NCBI RefSeq assembly: GCF_024105635.1
Contig: NZ_WYDQ01000001.1
Coordinates: 1-64,000, forward strand
Length of the DNA stretch: 64,000 nucleotides
Direction: 5' to 3'
DNA from: Oceanicola sp. 502str15
Lineage (GTDB): Bacteria > Pseudomonadota > Alphaproteobacteria > Rhodobacterales > Rhodobacteraceae
This document shows positions 44,470-52,771 of this stretch, piece after piece (position 1 is the stretch's first letter; each line of letters opens with the position of its first letter). The notes under the pieces are model-generated. The model saw nothing but the letters and a program-made list of their open reading frames with translations. It ran no database searches and was not told the origin of the DNA. Position numbers and translations under genes: made by a program.

Positions 44470-45852
44470 ATGAAAAACCTCTTCGGAATCGTCGCCACCA
44501 CGGCGACCCTTCTGACCGGCGCCTTCCTCACCGGCACCGCGACCGCCCAGTCGCTGGACCTGGAAAAGGACGAGCTGACCTTCGGCTTCATCAAGCTCAC
44601 CGACATGGCCCCCCTCGCGGTGGCCTACGAGCAGGGCTACTTCCTCGACGAAGGGCTCTTCGTCACGCTGGAAGCGCAGGCCAACTGGAAGGTGCTGCTT
44701 GACGGCGTCATCGGCGGCCAGCTCGACGGTGCCCACATGCTCGCCGGTCAGCCGCTTGCCGCCACCATCGGCTACGGCACCGAGGCCCATATCATCACCC
44801 CCTTCTCGATGGACCTGAACGGAAACGGCATCACCGTGTCCAACGAGGTCTGGGAGCTGATGAAGCCGAATATCCCGCAGGAAGACGGCAAGCCCGTGCA
44901 CCCGATCTCCGCCTCCGCCATGGCGCCGGTGGTCGAGCAGTACAAATCGGAGGGAAAGCCCTTCAACATGGGCATGGTCTTCCCGGTCTCCACCCACAAT
45001 TACGAGCTGCGCTACTGGCTTGCGGCGGGCGGGCTGCACCCGGGCTTCTACTCGCCCGAAAACATCTCGGGCCAGATTGCCGCCGATGTGCTGCTCTCCG
45101 TCACCCCGCCGCCGCAGATGCCCGCCACCCTCGAGGCCGGCACCATCTATGGCTACTGCGTGGGCGAGCCCTGGAACCAGGCCGCCGTGTTCAAGGGCAT
45201 CGGCGTGCCGGTGATCACCGACTACGAACTGTGGAAGAACAACCCCGAGAAGGTCTTCGGCATCACCGCCGCCTTCGCCGAGGAGAACCCCAACACCACC
45301 AAGGCCGTGGTCAAGGCGCTGATCCGCGCCGCCATCTGGCTTGACGAGAACGACAACGCCAACCGCGCCGAGGCGGTCGAGATCCTGTCGCGCTCCGAAT
45401 ACGTGGGCGCCGACGCCGAGGTGATCGCCAACTCGATGACCGGCACATTCGAATACGAGAAGGGCGACAAGCGCGCCGTGCCCGACTTCAACGTGTTCTT
45501 CCGCTACAACGCGACCTACCCGTTCTACTCCGACGCCATCTGGTATCTCACCCAGATGCGCCGCTGGGGCCAGATCCCCGAGGAGAAGCCGGACGCCTGG
45601 TATGCCGAAACCGCAGCCTCGGTCTACCGCCCCGACATCTACCTCGAAGCCGCCCGCCTGCTGGTCGATGAAGGGCTCGCCAACGAGGCCGACTTCCCCT
45701 GGGACAGCGATGGCTACAAGGCGCCCACTCCGGCCACCGACATCATCGACGGCATCCCCTACGACGGGAAGGCGCCCAACGCCTACCTCGAGAGCCTGCC
45801 GATCGGCCTGAAAGGTGCGCAGAAGGTCGTCGGCAACGAGGTGCAGGGATAA
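44470..45852 (+). CDS. nrtA: Nitrate ABC transporter substrate-binding protein
   Basis: A 460-residue binding protein of the NrtA/CmpA family. Signal peptide [20 protein letters not shown] then TGTATAQ. Core blocks are [53 protein letters not shown] and [14 protein letters not shown]. The ATG at 44470 was chosen as the one followed by the signal peptide; a nearby ATG at 44462 is closed after three codons. It is the first gene after the ANTAR leader. Confidence 0.92.
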   Translation: MKNLFGIVATTATLLTGAFLTGTATAQSLDLEKDELTFGFIKLTDMAPLAVAYEQGYFLDEGLFVTLEAQANWKVLLDGVIGGQLDGAHMLAGQPLAATIGYGTEAHIITPFSMDLNGNGITVSNEVWELMKPNIPQEDGKPVHPISASAMAPVVEQYKSEGKPFNMGMVFPVSTHNYELRYWLAAGGLHPGFYSPENISGQIAADVLLSVTPPPQMPATLEAGTIYGYCVGEPWNQAAVFKGIGVPVITDYELWKNNPEKVFGITAAFAEENPNTTKAVVKALIRAAIWLDENDNANRAEAVEILSRSEYVGADAEVIANSMTGTFEYEKGDKRAVPDFNVFFRYNATYPFYSDAIWYLTQMRRWGQIPEEKPDAWYAETAASVYRPDIYLEAARLLVDEGLANEADFPWDSDGYKAPTPATDIIDGIPYDGKAPNAYLESLPIGLKGAQKVVGNEVQG

Positions 45853-45979
45853 CCCCCGATGGCGGGTGACGCTCGCGCTGCCGCGCATCGCCCCACCCGC
45901 CATCCCGCATCACCGCACGTTCCCGCCCGTCCGGGTGCGTGCCCCCCGTTTACAGGTGCCCGGTATGTCGGATGACGTC

Positions 45980-46012
45980 TGCACAGGTTGTGCACAGGTT
46001 GTGTACCGGATG
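45980..46012 (+). repeat. Three 11-bp iteron-like units, locus 2
   Basis: TGCACAGGTTG is repeated exactly (45980-45990, 45991-46001) and followed by TGTACCGGATG (46002-46012). A GTTAACC lies 19 bases later. The units are the same as at 21640-21672. The nitrate permease ATG is 78 bases downstream. Confidence 0.7.
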
Positions 46013-46090
46013 TGCCTCTGAAGTTTTCATAGTTAACCCGGCTGCAACGGCGTGGCCTCAGCAAAAACGCACATAGCAAAGAGACCCGAA

Positions 46091-47179
46091 ATGACCGCTA
46101 TCGACCCTCAATCGCTGGACGCCGCAGCCGCCGCCAAAGAGGCCCGCCGCGCCCGGCTTTTCACCCGGATCAACAAGGCCGACAAATGGTTTTCCGTGCT
46201 TGGCCTCGCCTGGATCACCCCCATGCTGAAGGCCGCCGCCGGAGACAACCCGCGCGCGCAAGCCTCTGAAATCTGGAAACTTCTCGGCGTGCCCCTGCTC
46301 GCCATCGCAGCCTTCCTCCTGCTCTGGGGCACCCTCGCGCCCCGGGTGCAAACCTCGCTCGGCGCGGTGCCCGGCCCGGCGCAGGTCTGGGAAGAGGCGG
46401 TCAACCTCCACCAGGATGCCGTCGCCACCGCCGCGAAGCGCGCCAAGTTCGAGGCCATGGTGGCCAAGCGCAATGAGAAGCTCATCGCGGAAGGCAAGGA
46501 AGATCAGGTAAAATCAGTCGCTTACACCGGCTCGCCCAGCTACTACCAGCAGATCTGGACCTCGATCAAAACCGTGTTCTTCGGCTTCCTGATCGCCTCG
46601 CTGGTTGCCATCCCCCTCGGCATCGCCGCCGGCCTCTCGGCCACCGCGAACGCCGCCCTCAACCCTTTGATTCAAATATTCAAACCGGTCTCCCCGCTGG
46701 CCTGGCTGCCGATCGTCACCATGATCGTCTCCGCCGTCTACGCCACCAACGACGGGCTGTTCTCCAAGTCCTTCCTCGTCTCCGCCATCACCGTCACTCT
46801 CTGCTCGCTCTGGCCCACGCTGATCAACACCTCGCTGGGGGTCGCGAGCATCGACAAGGATCTGGTGAACGTCTCCAAGGTGTTGAAAATGAACACCTAT
46901 ACCAAGATCACCAAGCTGGTGCTCCCCTCCGCCCTGCCGCTCATCTTCACCGGGCTGCGGCTCTCTCTCGGGGTCGGCTGGATGGTGCTGATTGCCGCCG
47001 AGATGCTGGCGCAGAACCCGGGACTGGGCAAGTTCGTCTGGGACGAGTTCCAGAACGGCTCCTCCAGCTCGCTGGCCAAGATCATGGTCGCCGTCTTCAC
47101 CATCGGCATCATCGGTTTCCTGCTGGATCGCGTCATGTTCGCCCTCCAGTCCCTCTTCACCTTCTCCAACAATCGGTGA
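46091..47179 (+). CDS. nrtB: Nitrate ABC transporter permease
   Basis: A 362-residue permease of the SsuC/NrtB type. Segments include PLLAIAAFLLLWGTLAPRVQTSLGAVPGPAQVW, the central IKTVFFGFLIASLVAIPLGIAAGLS and the EAA-like loop DLVNVSKVLKMNTYTKITKLVLPSALPLIF. The N-terminal about 60 residues form a soluble extension. An ATG at 46091 has AAAGAG upstream; a longer frame from 46052 has no support. The iteron-like array lies 78 bases upstream, so an internal promoter or site is possible. Confidence 0.92.
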   Translation: MTAIDPQSLDAAAAAKEARRARLFTRINKADKWFSVLGLAWITPMLKAAAGDNPRAQASEIWKLLGVPLLAIAAFLLLWGTLAPRVQTSLGAVPGPAQVWEEAVNLHQDAVATAAKRAKFEAMVAKRNEKLIAEGKEDQVKSVAYTGSPSYYQQIWTSIKTVFFGFLIASLVAIPLGIAAGLSATANAALNPLIQIFKPVSPLAWLPIVTMIVSAVYATNDGLFSKSFLVSAITVTLCSLWPTLINTSLGVASIDKDLVNVSKVLKMNTYTKITKLVLPSALPLIFTGLRLSLGVGWMVLIAAEMLAQNPGLGKFVWDEFQNGSSSSLAKIMVAVFTIGIIGFLLDRVMFALQSLFTFSNNR

Positions 47180-47184
47180 TCCCC

Positions 47185-48876
47185 ATGGCCATCCTGAAAT
47201 TGCAAGACGTTTCAAAGAGCTACGGCGAGGGGCTGCACGAGACCCCGGTGCTGCAAAACATCGACTTGGAGGTGCAGGAGGGCGAATTCCTCGTGCTGCT
47301 CGGCTTCTCCGGCTCCGGCAAGACCACCCTCATCAACCTGCTCGCCGGGCTCGATGCACCCACCAAGGGCAGCGTCACCTACAAGGGCGCAAAGATCACC
47401 GAGCCCTCCCCCGAGCGCGGCGTGATCTTCCAGAGCTACTCGCTCATGCCCTGGCTCACCGTGGCGGGCAACGTGGGCCTCGCGGTCGACACGGTTTTCC
47501 CCGGTCTGAGCAGGGCCGAGAAGGCCGAGAAGGTGGCGCATTACGTCAAGATGGTGGGCCTTTCCCACGCCACCGCCCGCCGCCCCGCCGAGCTTTCGGG
47601 CGGCATGCGCCAGCGGGTCAACGTGGCCCGGGCACTGGCGATGAACCCAGAAGTTCTGCTGCTGGATGAACCGCTTAGCGCGCTCGATGCGCTGACCCGC
47701 GCCAACCTCGCCGACGAGATCGAGGCGATCTGGCAGGAAGAAAAGCAGACCTGCGTGCTCATCACCAACGATGTCGACGAGGCCATCATTCTCGCTGACC
47801 GGATCATCGCGCTTAACCCCGACGGCACCCTTGGCGAAGAGTTCAAGGTGAGCATCCCGCGCCCCCGCGACCGGGGCGAGATGAACCACGACGAGACCTT
47901 CAAGAAGCTGCGCGCCAAGGTCACGACCTACCTGATGGATGTGGGCATCGAGGCCAAGGCCGAGGGCATCCGCAACCTGCCGCAAGTCACCCCGATTCAC
48001 GGGCTTCCGGCGGCGCAGGCCAAGGCGCAGGAGGGGATGATCGACGATCGCTTTCTCGATTTCTCCCAACTCCACAAGATCTATCCCACGCCGAAGGGGC
48101 CGTTAACGGTTGTTGAAGACTTCAACCTCAAGATGGACCGTGGCGAGTTCATCTCGCTGATCGGCCATTCGGGCTGTGGCAAGTCCACCGTGCTCACCAT
48201 GGCGGCCGGTCTCAACGAAATCAGCAAGGGCGCGATCAAGCTCGACGGGCGGCACGTCATGGGGGCAGACCCCGAGCGCGCCGTCGTGTTCCAATCGCCC
48301 AACCTCTTTCCGTGGCTCACCGCGCGGGAAAATTGCGCCATCGGGGTCGACAAGGTCTACCCCAACGCCTCCCAGGCCGAGCGGCAGGAGGTGGTTGAAT
48401 ACTACCTCGAACGTGTCGGCCTCGCCGATGCGATGGACCGTGGCGCCGCCGACATGTCCAACGGCATGAAGCAGCGCGTCGGCATCGCCCGCGCCTTCGC
48501 CCTCTCCCCCAAGCTCCTCCTGCTCGACGAGCCCTTCGGCATGCTCGACAGCCTCACCCGCTGGGAGCTGCAAGAGGTGCTGATGGAGGTCTGGGACCGC
48601 ACCAAGGTCACCGCCATCTGCGTCACCCACGATGTCGACGAGGCGATCCTTCTGGCCGATCGCGTGGTGATGATGACCAACGGCCCGCAGGCCACCATCG
48701 GCAAGATCGTCGACGTAGACCTGCCGCGCCCGCGCAGCCGCAAGGCCCTGCTCGAGCATCCCGATTATTATCTCTACCGCGAGCAAGTGCTTAATTTCCT
48801 TGAGGAATACGAGCATGGGGCAAAGGGAAAATCCGAAAGTGAGAAGGCGAAAACAGGAGCCAAGAAGGCGGCCTGA
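47185..48876 (+). CDS. Nitrate ABC transporter, two fused ATP-binding domains
   Basis: A 563-residue protein with two complete NrtD-type ATPase domains in tandem, rather than the NrtC ATPase/binding-domain fusion. Domain 1: Walker A GFSGSGKTT, signature ELSGGMRQRVNVARAL, Walker B VLLLDEPLSALD. Domain 2, from about residue 295: GHSGCGKST, DMSNGMKQRVGIARAF, LLLLDEPFGMLD. The second signature reads SNGMKQ. The ATG at 47185 is used; a GTG at 47176 overlapping the nrtB stop is possible. It presumably provides both ATPase sites to one NrtB dimer. Confidence 0.9.
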   Translation: MAILKLQDVSKSYGEGLHETPVLQNIDLEVQEGEFLVLLGFSGSGKTTLINLLAGLDAPTKGSVTYKGAKITEPSPERGVIFQSYSLMPWLTVAGNVGLAVDTVFPGLSRAEKAEKVAHYVKMVGLSHATARRPAELSGGMRQRVNVARALAMNPEVLLLDEPLSALDALTRANLADEIEAIWQEEKQTCVLITNDVDEAIILADRIIALNPDGTLGEEFKVSIPRPRDRGEMNHDETFKKLRAKVTTYLMDVGIEAKAEGIRNLPQVTPIHGLPAAQAKAQEGMIDDRFLDFSQLHKIYPTPKGPLTVVEDFNLKMDRGEFISLIGHSGCGKSTVLTMAAGLNEISKGAIKLDGRHVMGADPERAVVFQSPNLFPWLTARENCAIGVDKVYPNASQAERQEVVEYYLERVGLADAMDRGAADMSNGMKQRVGIARAFALSPKLLLLDEPFGMLDSLTRWELQEVLMEVWDRTKVTAICVTHDVDEAILLADRVVMMTNGPQATIGKIVDVDLPRPRSRKALLEHPDYYLYREQVLNFLEEYEHGAKGKSESEKAKTGAKKAA

Positions 48877-48953
48877 GCGCGATGAGCACTCACTTCACAG
48901 TCATTCCGGGCGGCCTGCTGGGCGCGTCCACGCAGACAGAGGGAGACGACATC

Positions 48954-49895
48954 ATGGATGTCGCAGTCGATACACCAACCAAGACCTTCATACAGGTCGC
49001 TGAAATCTGGGTGCCCGAGGGCGAGACCCTGGTTCACGGCGGCGGCAGCTACGGCGATCTGGCCGCCTTCGAGGAGGCGTCGCGCCGCGCGAGCTTCCCC
49101 AAGGGCGAAGGCCTTCCGGGCCGGGCGTGGGAGGAGGCCCGCCCGGTCGTGCTGAAGGGGTTCGATGGCAGCAATTTCAAGCGGATAGAGGCCGCCGCCG
49201 AGGCCGGGCTCACCTCCGCCGTGGCGATCCCGGTCTTTGCCGGAAAGACCCTCAAGGCGGTGCTCGTGGTGCTCTGCGGCGACGATGAAAACCGCACCGG
49301 TGCCATCGAGGTCTGGGCCGAGAAGGACCAGTTGCTGATGCTGGAAGACGGCTACTACGGCGCCGCCAAGCACTTCGAATGGGTCAGCCAGCACACGCAT
49401 TTTCCAGCCGGTCAGGGGCTTCCGGGCGGCATCTGGGCCTCGCAGACGCCGATCCTGATGCGCGATCTCGGCTCCGGCTACCGCTTCATCCGCGCCGATG
49501 CGGCGGGCAAGGCCGGGCTCACCACCGGCCTCGGCCTGCCCGTGCCGGTGCCCGGCAAGAGCGCCTATGTGCTCACCCTGCTCTCGGCCCTCGGCACCCC
49601 CATCGCCCGGCGGTTCGAGCTGTGGGACGCCCGTGCCGCCAAGGTCGGCAAGGGCGGCGGGGCCGCGCTGGTCGATGGCATCTGCGCCCGTGAAGGCGCG
49701 CTCTGGGATCCGGAGAATGCCGGCAAAGAGCGCCGCGCCGAGGCCTGGCAGGGGAGCATCGGCAAGGTGCTCGGCTCAGGCCTGCCGGTGGTGGAAAGCG
49801 GCAAACCCGGGCTGGCGGCGGGCTACGGCTCGATGGTCGCCCTGCCGATCTATCTGGGCGGAGAGCTCGCCCACATCGTCGCCTGGTACGTGTGA
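48954..49895 (+). CDS. Multi-GAF-domain protein in the nitrate operon
   Basis: A 313-residue cytoplasmic protein built of repeated GAF-like modules. The pattern F-P-x-G-x-GLPG-x-x-W is seen as ASFPKGEGLPGRAWEEARPV and THFPAGQGLPGGIWASQTPI, each followed by an alanine/glycine-rich helix and a VAIPV strand. A third, shorter copy ends the protein (EAWQGSIGKVLGSGLPVVE). There is no output domain, so it would act through a partner. It lies between the transporter ATPase and nirB, as in other Rhodobacteraceae nas operons from memory. A start at 48882 would add 24 residues; the ATG at 48954 has GGGAGA upstream. Confidence 0.78.
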   Translation: MDVAVDTPTKTFIQVAEIWVPEGETLVHGGGSYGDLAAFEEASRRASFPKGEGLPGRAWEEARPVVLKGFDGSNFKRIEAAAEAGLTSAVAIPVFAGKTLKAVLVVLCGDDENRTGAIEVWAEKDQLLMLEDGYYGAAKHFEWVSQHTHFPAGQGLPGGIWASQTPILMRDLGSGYRFIRADAAGKAGLTTGLGLPVPVPGKSAYVLTLLSALGTPIARRFELWDARAAKVGKGGGAALVDGICAREGALWDPENAGKERRAEAWQGSIGKVLGSGLPVVESGKPGLAAGYGSMVALPIYLGGELAHIVAWYV

Positions 49896-49905
49896 GGAAA
49901 GCGCC

Positions 49906-50004
49906 ATGATCCAATTTGTCTTCGATCTCTTCGTCGTTCCGCAATTCGCGCCCGTGCCGGTGCGGAGCCAAGCCAAGCACCCCACCAAGGGAGCCCGCAA
50001 ATGA
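49906..50004 (+). CDS. 32-residue ORF translationally coupled to nirB
   Basis: A short frame with a good GAGGAAA site starts at 49906: a hydrophobic N-terminus (MIQFVFDLFVVPQFAPVPV) followed by a basic tail ending KGARK. The stop overlaps the nirB ATG by four bases. It could be a small membrane-surface protein or just a coupling peptide that loads ribosomes onto nirB. I do not recognise a family. Confidence 0.6.
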   Translation: MIQFVFDLFVVPQFAPVPVRSQAKHPTKGARK

Positions 50005-52439
50005 CTGAGAAACTTGTGGTAATCGGCGCAGGCATGGCCTCCGGCCGGATGCTCGAAAACCTCTTCGAACTCGCCCCCGATGCCTTCGATGTAACCCTCT
50101 TCAACGCCGAGCCGCGCGGCAACTACAACCGCATCATGCTCTCCCCCGTGCTCTCGGGCGAGAAGAGCTATGACGAGATCGTCACCCATGATGCGGCCTG
50201 GTACGAGGCCCACGGCGTGACCTGCCGCTTTGGCGAGCGGGTCGAGTCGATCGACCGGGAGCGCCGGGTGGTGATCGCCCCCGGCGGCGAAGAGGTGCCC
50301 TACGACAAGCTCGTGCTCGGCACCGGCTCCTCCGCCTTCATCATCCCCTGTCCGGGCCATGACCTGCCCGGCGTGGTGGCCTTCCGCGACCTCGAAGACA
50401 CCACCGCGATGCTCGAGGCGTCTAGCGGGCAGGGTGCCCGCGCCGTGGTGATCGGCGGCGGCCTTCTGGGCCTCGAGGCGGCCGCGGCCCTGCGTCTGCG
50501 CGGCATGGAGGTGACGGTGCTGCATCTCGCCGGCCACCTGATGGAGCGCCAGCTTGACGAGAGCGCAGGCTACCTTTTGCAAAAGGATCTCGAGCGACGC
50601 GGCATCAGCGTGCTCACGAATGCCTCCACCAAGGCCATTCAGGGCGAGGGCAAGGTCGAGAAGGTGGTGCTTGAAGATGGCACCGTGCTCGGAGCCGATA
50701 TCGTCGTCATGGCCGTGGGCATCCGCCCCGCCGTCGCCGTCGCCGCCGAGGCGGGGCTGGAGATGGGCCGCGCGGTAAAGGTCGATGCGCAGATGCGCAC
50801 CTCCGATCCCAACATCTTTGCCGTGGGCGAATGCGTCGAGTTCAACGGCCAGCTTTTCGGCCTTGTCGCGCCGCTCTACGATCAGGCCAAGGTGCTGGCG
50901 CAGACCCTCATCGGGGGCGAAGATGCCTTTGTTCCCAAGGAGCTGTCGACCAAGCTTAAGGTCACGGGCTGCGATCTGTTCAGCGCGGGCGATTTTGCCG
51001 AGGGGGAGGGGCGCGAAGACATCATCTTCCGCGATCCGGCGCGGGGCATCTACAAGCGCCTCGTCATCGAGGACGACAAGCTCGTCGGCGCGGTGATGTA
51101 TGGCGATACCGCCGACAGCAACTGGTTCTTCGGGCTCATCAAGGAGGGCACCGAAGTCGACGAGATGCGCGACACGCTCATCTTCGGACCGGCCTTCCAG
51201 GGGGGCGCCTCCGTGGACCCTATGGCGGCCGTTGCAGCCTTACCGGCTGACGCAGAAATCTGCGGCTGCAACGGCGTATGCAAGGGCCAGATCGTGGAGG
51301 CGATCGAGGGCGGGGCCACCTCGCTGGGCGACATCAAGGCCTCCACCAAGGCCAGCGCCTCCTGCGGCACCTGCACCGGGCTGGTCGAGCAGGTTCTGGC
51401 CGTAACCCTCGGGGACGACTTCAAGATTCCGGCGGCGCAGAACATCTGCAACTGCACCGACCTCTCCCACGAAGACGTGCGCCGCCTCATCAAGTCGAGC
51501 GAGCTGAAAAGCCAGCCCGCCGTCTGGCAGGAGCTGGGCTGGAAAACCCCAAACGGCTGCCATGTCTGCCGTCCGGCGATCAACTTCTACCTGCTGGCCG
51601 ACTGGCCGCTGGAGTATCGCGACGACCCGCAGAGCCGTTTCGTGAACGAGCGCAACCACGCCAACATCCAGAAGGACGGCACCTATTCCGTCATGCCCCG
51701 GATGTGGGGCGGGATGACCGATGCCAAGGAGCTTCGCGCCATTGCCGATGCCGCCGAAAAATATGACGCGGCGGTCAAGGTGACGGGCGGCCAGCGGATC
51801 GACCTGCTGGGTGTGAAGAAAGAGGATCTGCCCGCCATCTGGTACGATCTGAACCAGGCCGGCATGGTCTCTGGCCACGCCTATTCCAAGGGCTTGCGCA
51901 CGGTCAAAACCTGCGTCGGCTCCGACTGGTGCCGCTTCGGCACGCAGGACAGCACCGGCCTTGGCATCAAGCTCGAAAAGAAGCTCTGGGGCAGTTGGAC
52001 CCCGCACAAGGTCAAGCTCGCCGTCTCGGGCTGTCCGCGCAATTGCGCCGAGGCGACCTGCAAGGACGTGGGCATCATCTGCGTCGACAGCGGCTACCAG
52101 ATCGGCGTCGGCGGGGCGGCGGGCATGGATGTGAAGGAAACCGAGCGCTTGCATGATGCCCGCACCGAGGAGGAGGCCATCGAATGGTCCACCGCCTTCA
52201 TCCAGCTCTACCGCGAGAACGCCAAGTATCTGGACCGGCCCTACAAATGGGTCGCCAAGGTAGGGCTCGACTGGGTGAAAGCGGTGCTGGCCGATGACGC
52301 CGAGCGTGCGGCGCTGAACGAGCGTTTCGAGATTTCCCAGTCGGTCTACCGCAAGGACCCATGGGCCCAACACGCAACCCCCGAAAAGGCGCAGGGCTTC
52401 CAGCCTGTGGCCGATCTGACCCTGGAGGCAGCCGAATGA
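50001..52439 (+). CDS. nirB: NAD(P)H-dependent nitrite reductase, large subunit
   Basis: An 812-residue enzyme reducing nitrite to ammonium. From the N-terminus: a pyridine-nucleotide-disulphide oxidoreductase part (LVVIGAGMASGRMLE, then AVVIGGGLLGLEAA), a BFD-like [2Fe-2S] domain (CGCNGVCKG ... CGTCTG), a second BFD-like set (CNCTDLSHEDV ... GCHVCRPA), then the sulfite/nitrite reductase domains. The siroheme/4Fe-4S cysteines are in KTCVGSDWCRFGTQDS and GCPRNCAEATCKD. The stop overlaps nirD by four bases. Confidence 0.95.
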   Translation: MTEKLVVIGAGMASGRMLENLFELAPDAFDVTLFNAEPRGNYNRIMLSPVLSGEKSYDEIVTHDAAWYEAHGVTCRFGERVESIDRERRVVIAPGGEEVPYDKLVLGTGSSAFIIPCPGHDLPGVVAFRDLEDTTAMLEASSGQGARAVVIGGGLLGLEAAAALRLRGMEVTVLHLAGHLMERQLDESAGYLLQKDLERRGISVLTNASTKAIQGEGKVEKVVLEDGTVLGADIVVMAVGIRPAVAVAAEAGLEMGRAVKVDAQMRTSDPNIFAVGECVEFNGQLFGLVAPLYDQAKVLAQTLIGGEDAFVPKELSTKLKVTGCDLFSAGDFAEGEGREDIIFRDPARGIYKRLVIEDDKLVGAVMYGDTADSNWFFGLIKEGTEVDEMRDTLIFGPAFQGGASVDPMAAVAALPADAEICGCNGVCKGQIVEAIEGGATSLGDIKASTKASASCGTCTGLVEQVLAVTLGDDFKIPAAQNICNCTDLSHEDVRRLIKSSELKSQPAVWQELGWKTPNGCHVCRPAINFYLLADWPLEYRDDPQSRFVNERNHANIQKDGTYSVMPRMWGGMTDAKELRAIADAAEKYDAAVKVTGGQRIDLLGVKKEDLPAIWYDLNQAGMVSGHAYSKGLRTVKTCVGSDWCRFGTQDSTGLGIKLEKKLWGSWTPHKVKLAVSGCPRNCAEATCKDVGIICVDSGYQIGVGGAAGMDVKETERLHDARTEEEAIEWSTAFIQLYRENAKYLDRPYKWVAKVGLDWVKAVLADDAERAALNERFEISQSVYRKDPWAQHATPEKAQGFQPVADLTLEAAE

Positions 52440-52771
52440 GCTGGATTGATATCTGTGCCGTCGAAGAGATCCCCGAGCGCGGGGCGCGTATCGTCAAGAC
52501 AAAGGCGGGTTGCGTGGCCGTGTTCCGCACCGGGCCGCAGGAGGTCTTTGCCACCTCCAACACCTGCGCCCACAAGGGCGGCCCGCTGGCCGAGGGGATC
52601 GTGCATGGCCGCTCGGTAACCTGCCCGCTGCACAACTGGGTCTGGAGCCTGGAAACCGGCGAGGCGCAGGGAGCTGACGAGGGGCAGATCGCCACTTATC
52701 CGGTCCAGATCGAGGCGGGCCGCGTGCTTCTTGATGCCGAGGCCGTCACTGCCGCTCGGGACGCCGCCTGA
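52436..52771 (+). CDS. nirD: Nitrite reductase small subunit, Rieske-type
   Basis: A 111-residue subunit with the Rieske [2Fe-2S] ligands in NTCAHKGGPLAEG and CPLHNWVWSLETGEA. It supports NirB in NAD(P)H-dependent nitrite reduction. The ATG overlaps the nirB stop (ATGA), and the stop overlaps the nasA ATG by one base. Start and length match the family. Confidence 0.95.
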   Translation: MSWIDICAVEEIPERGARIVKTKAGCVAVFRTGPQEVFATSNTCAHKGGPLAEGIVHGRSVTCPLHNWVWSLETGEAQGADEGQIATYPVQIEAGRVLLDAEAVTAARDAA

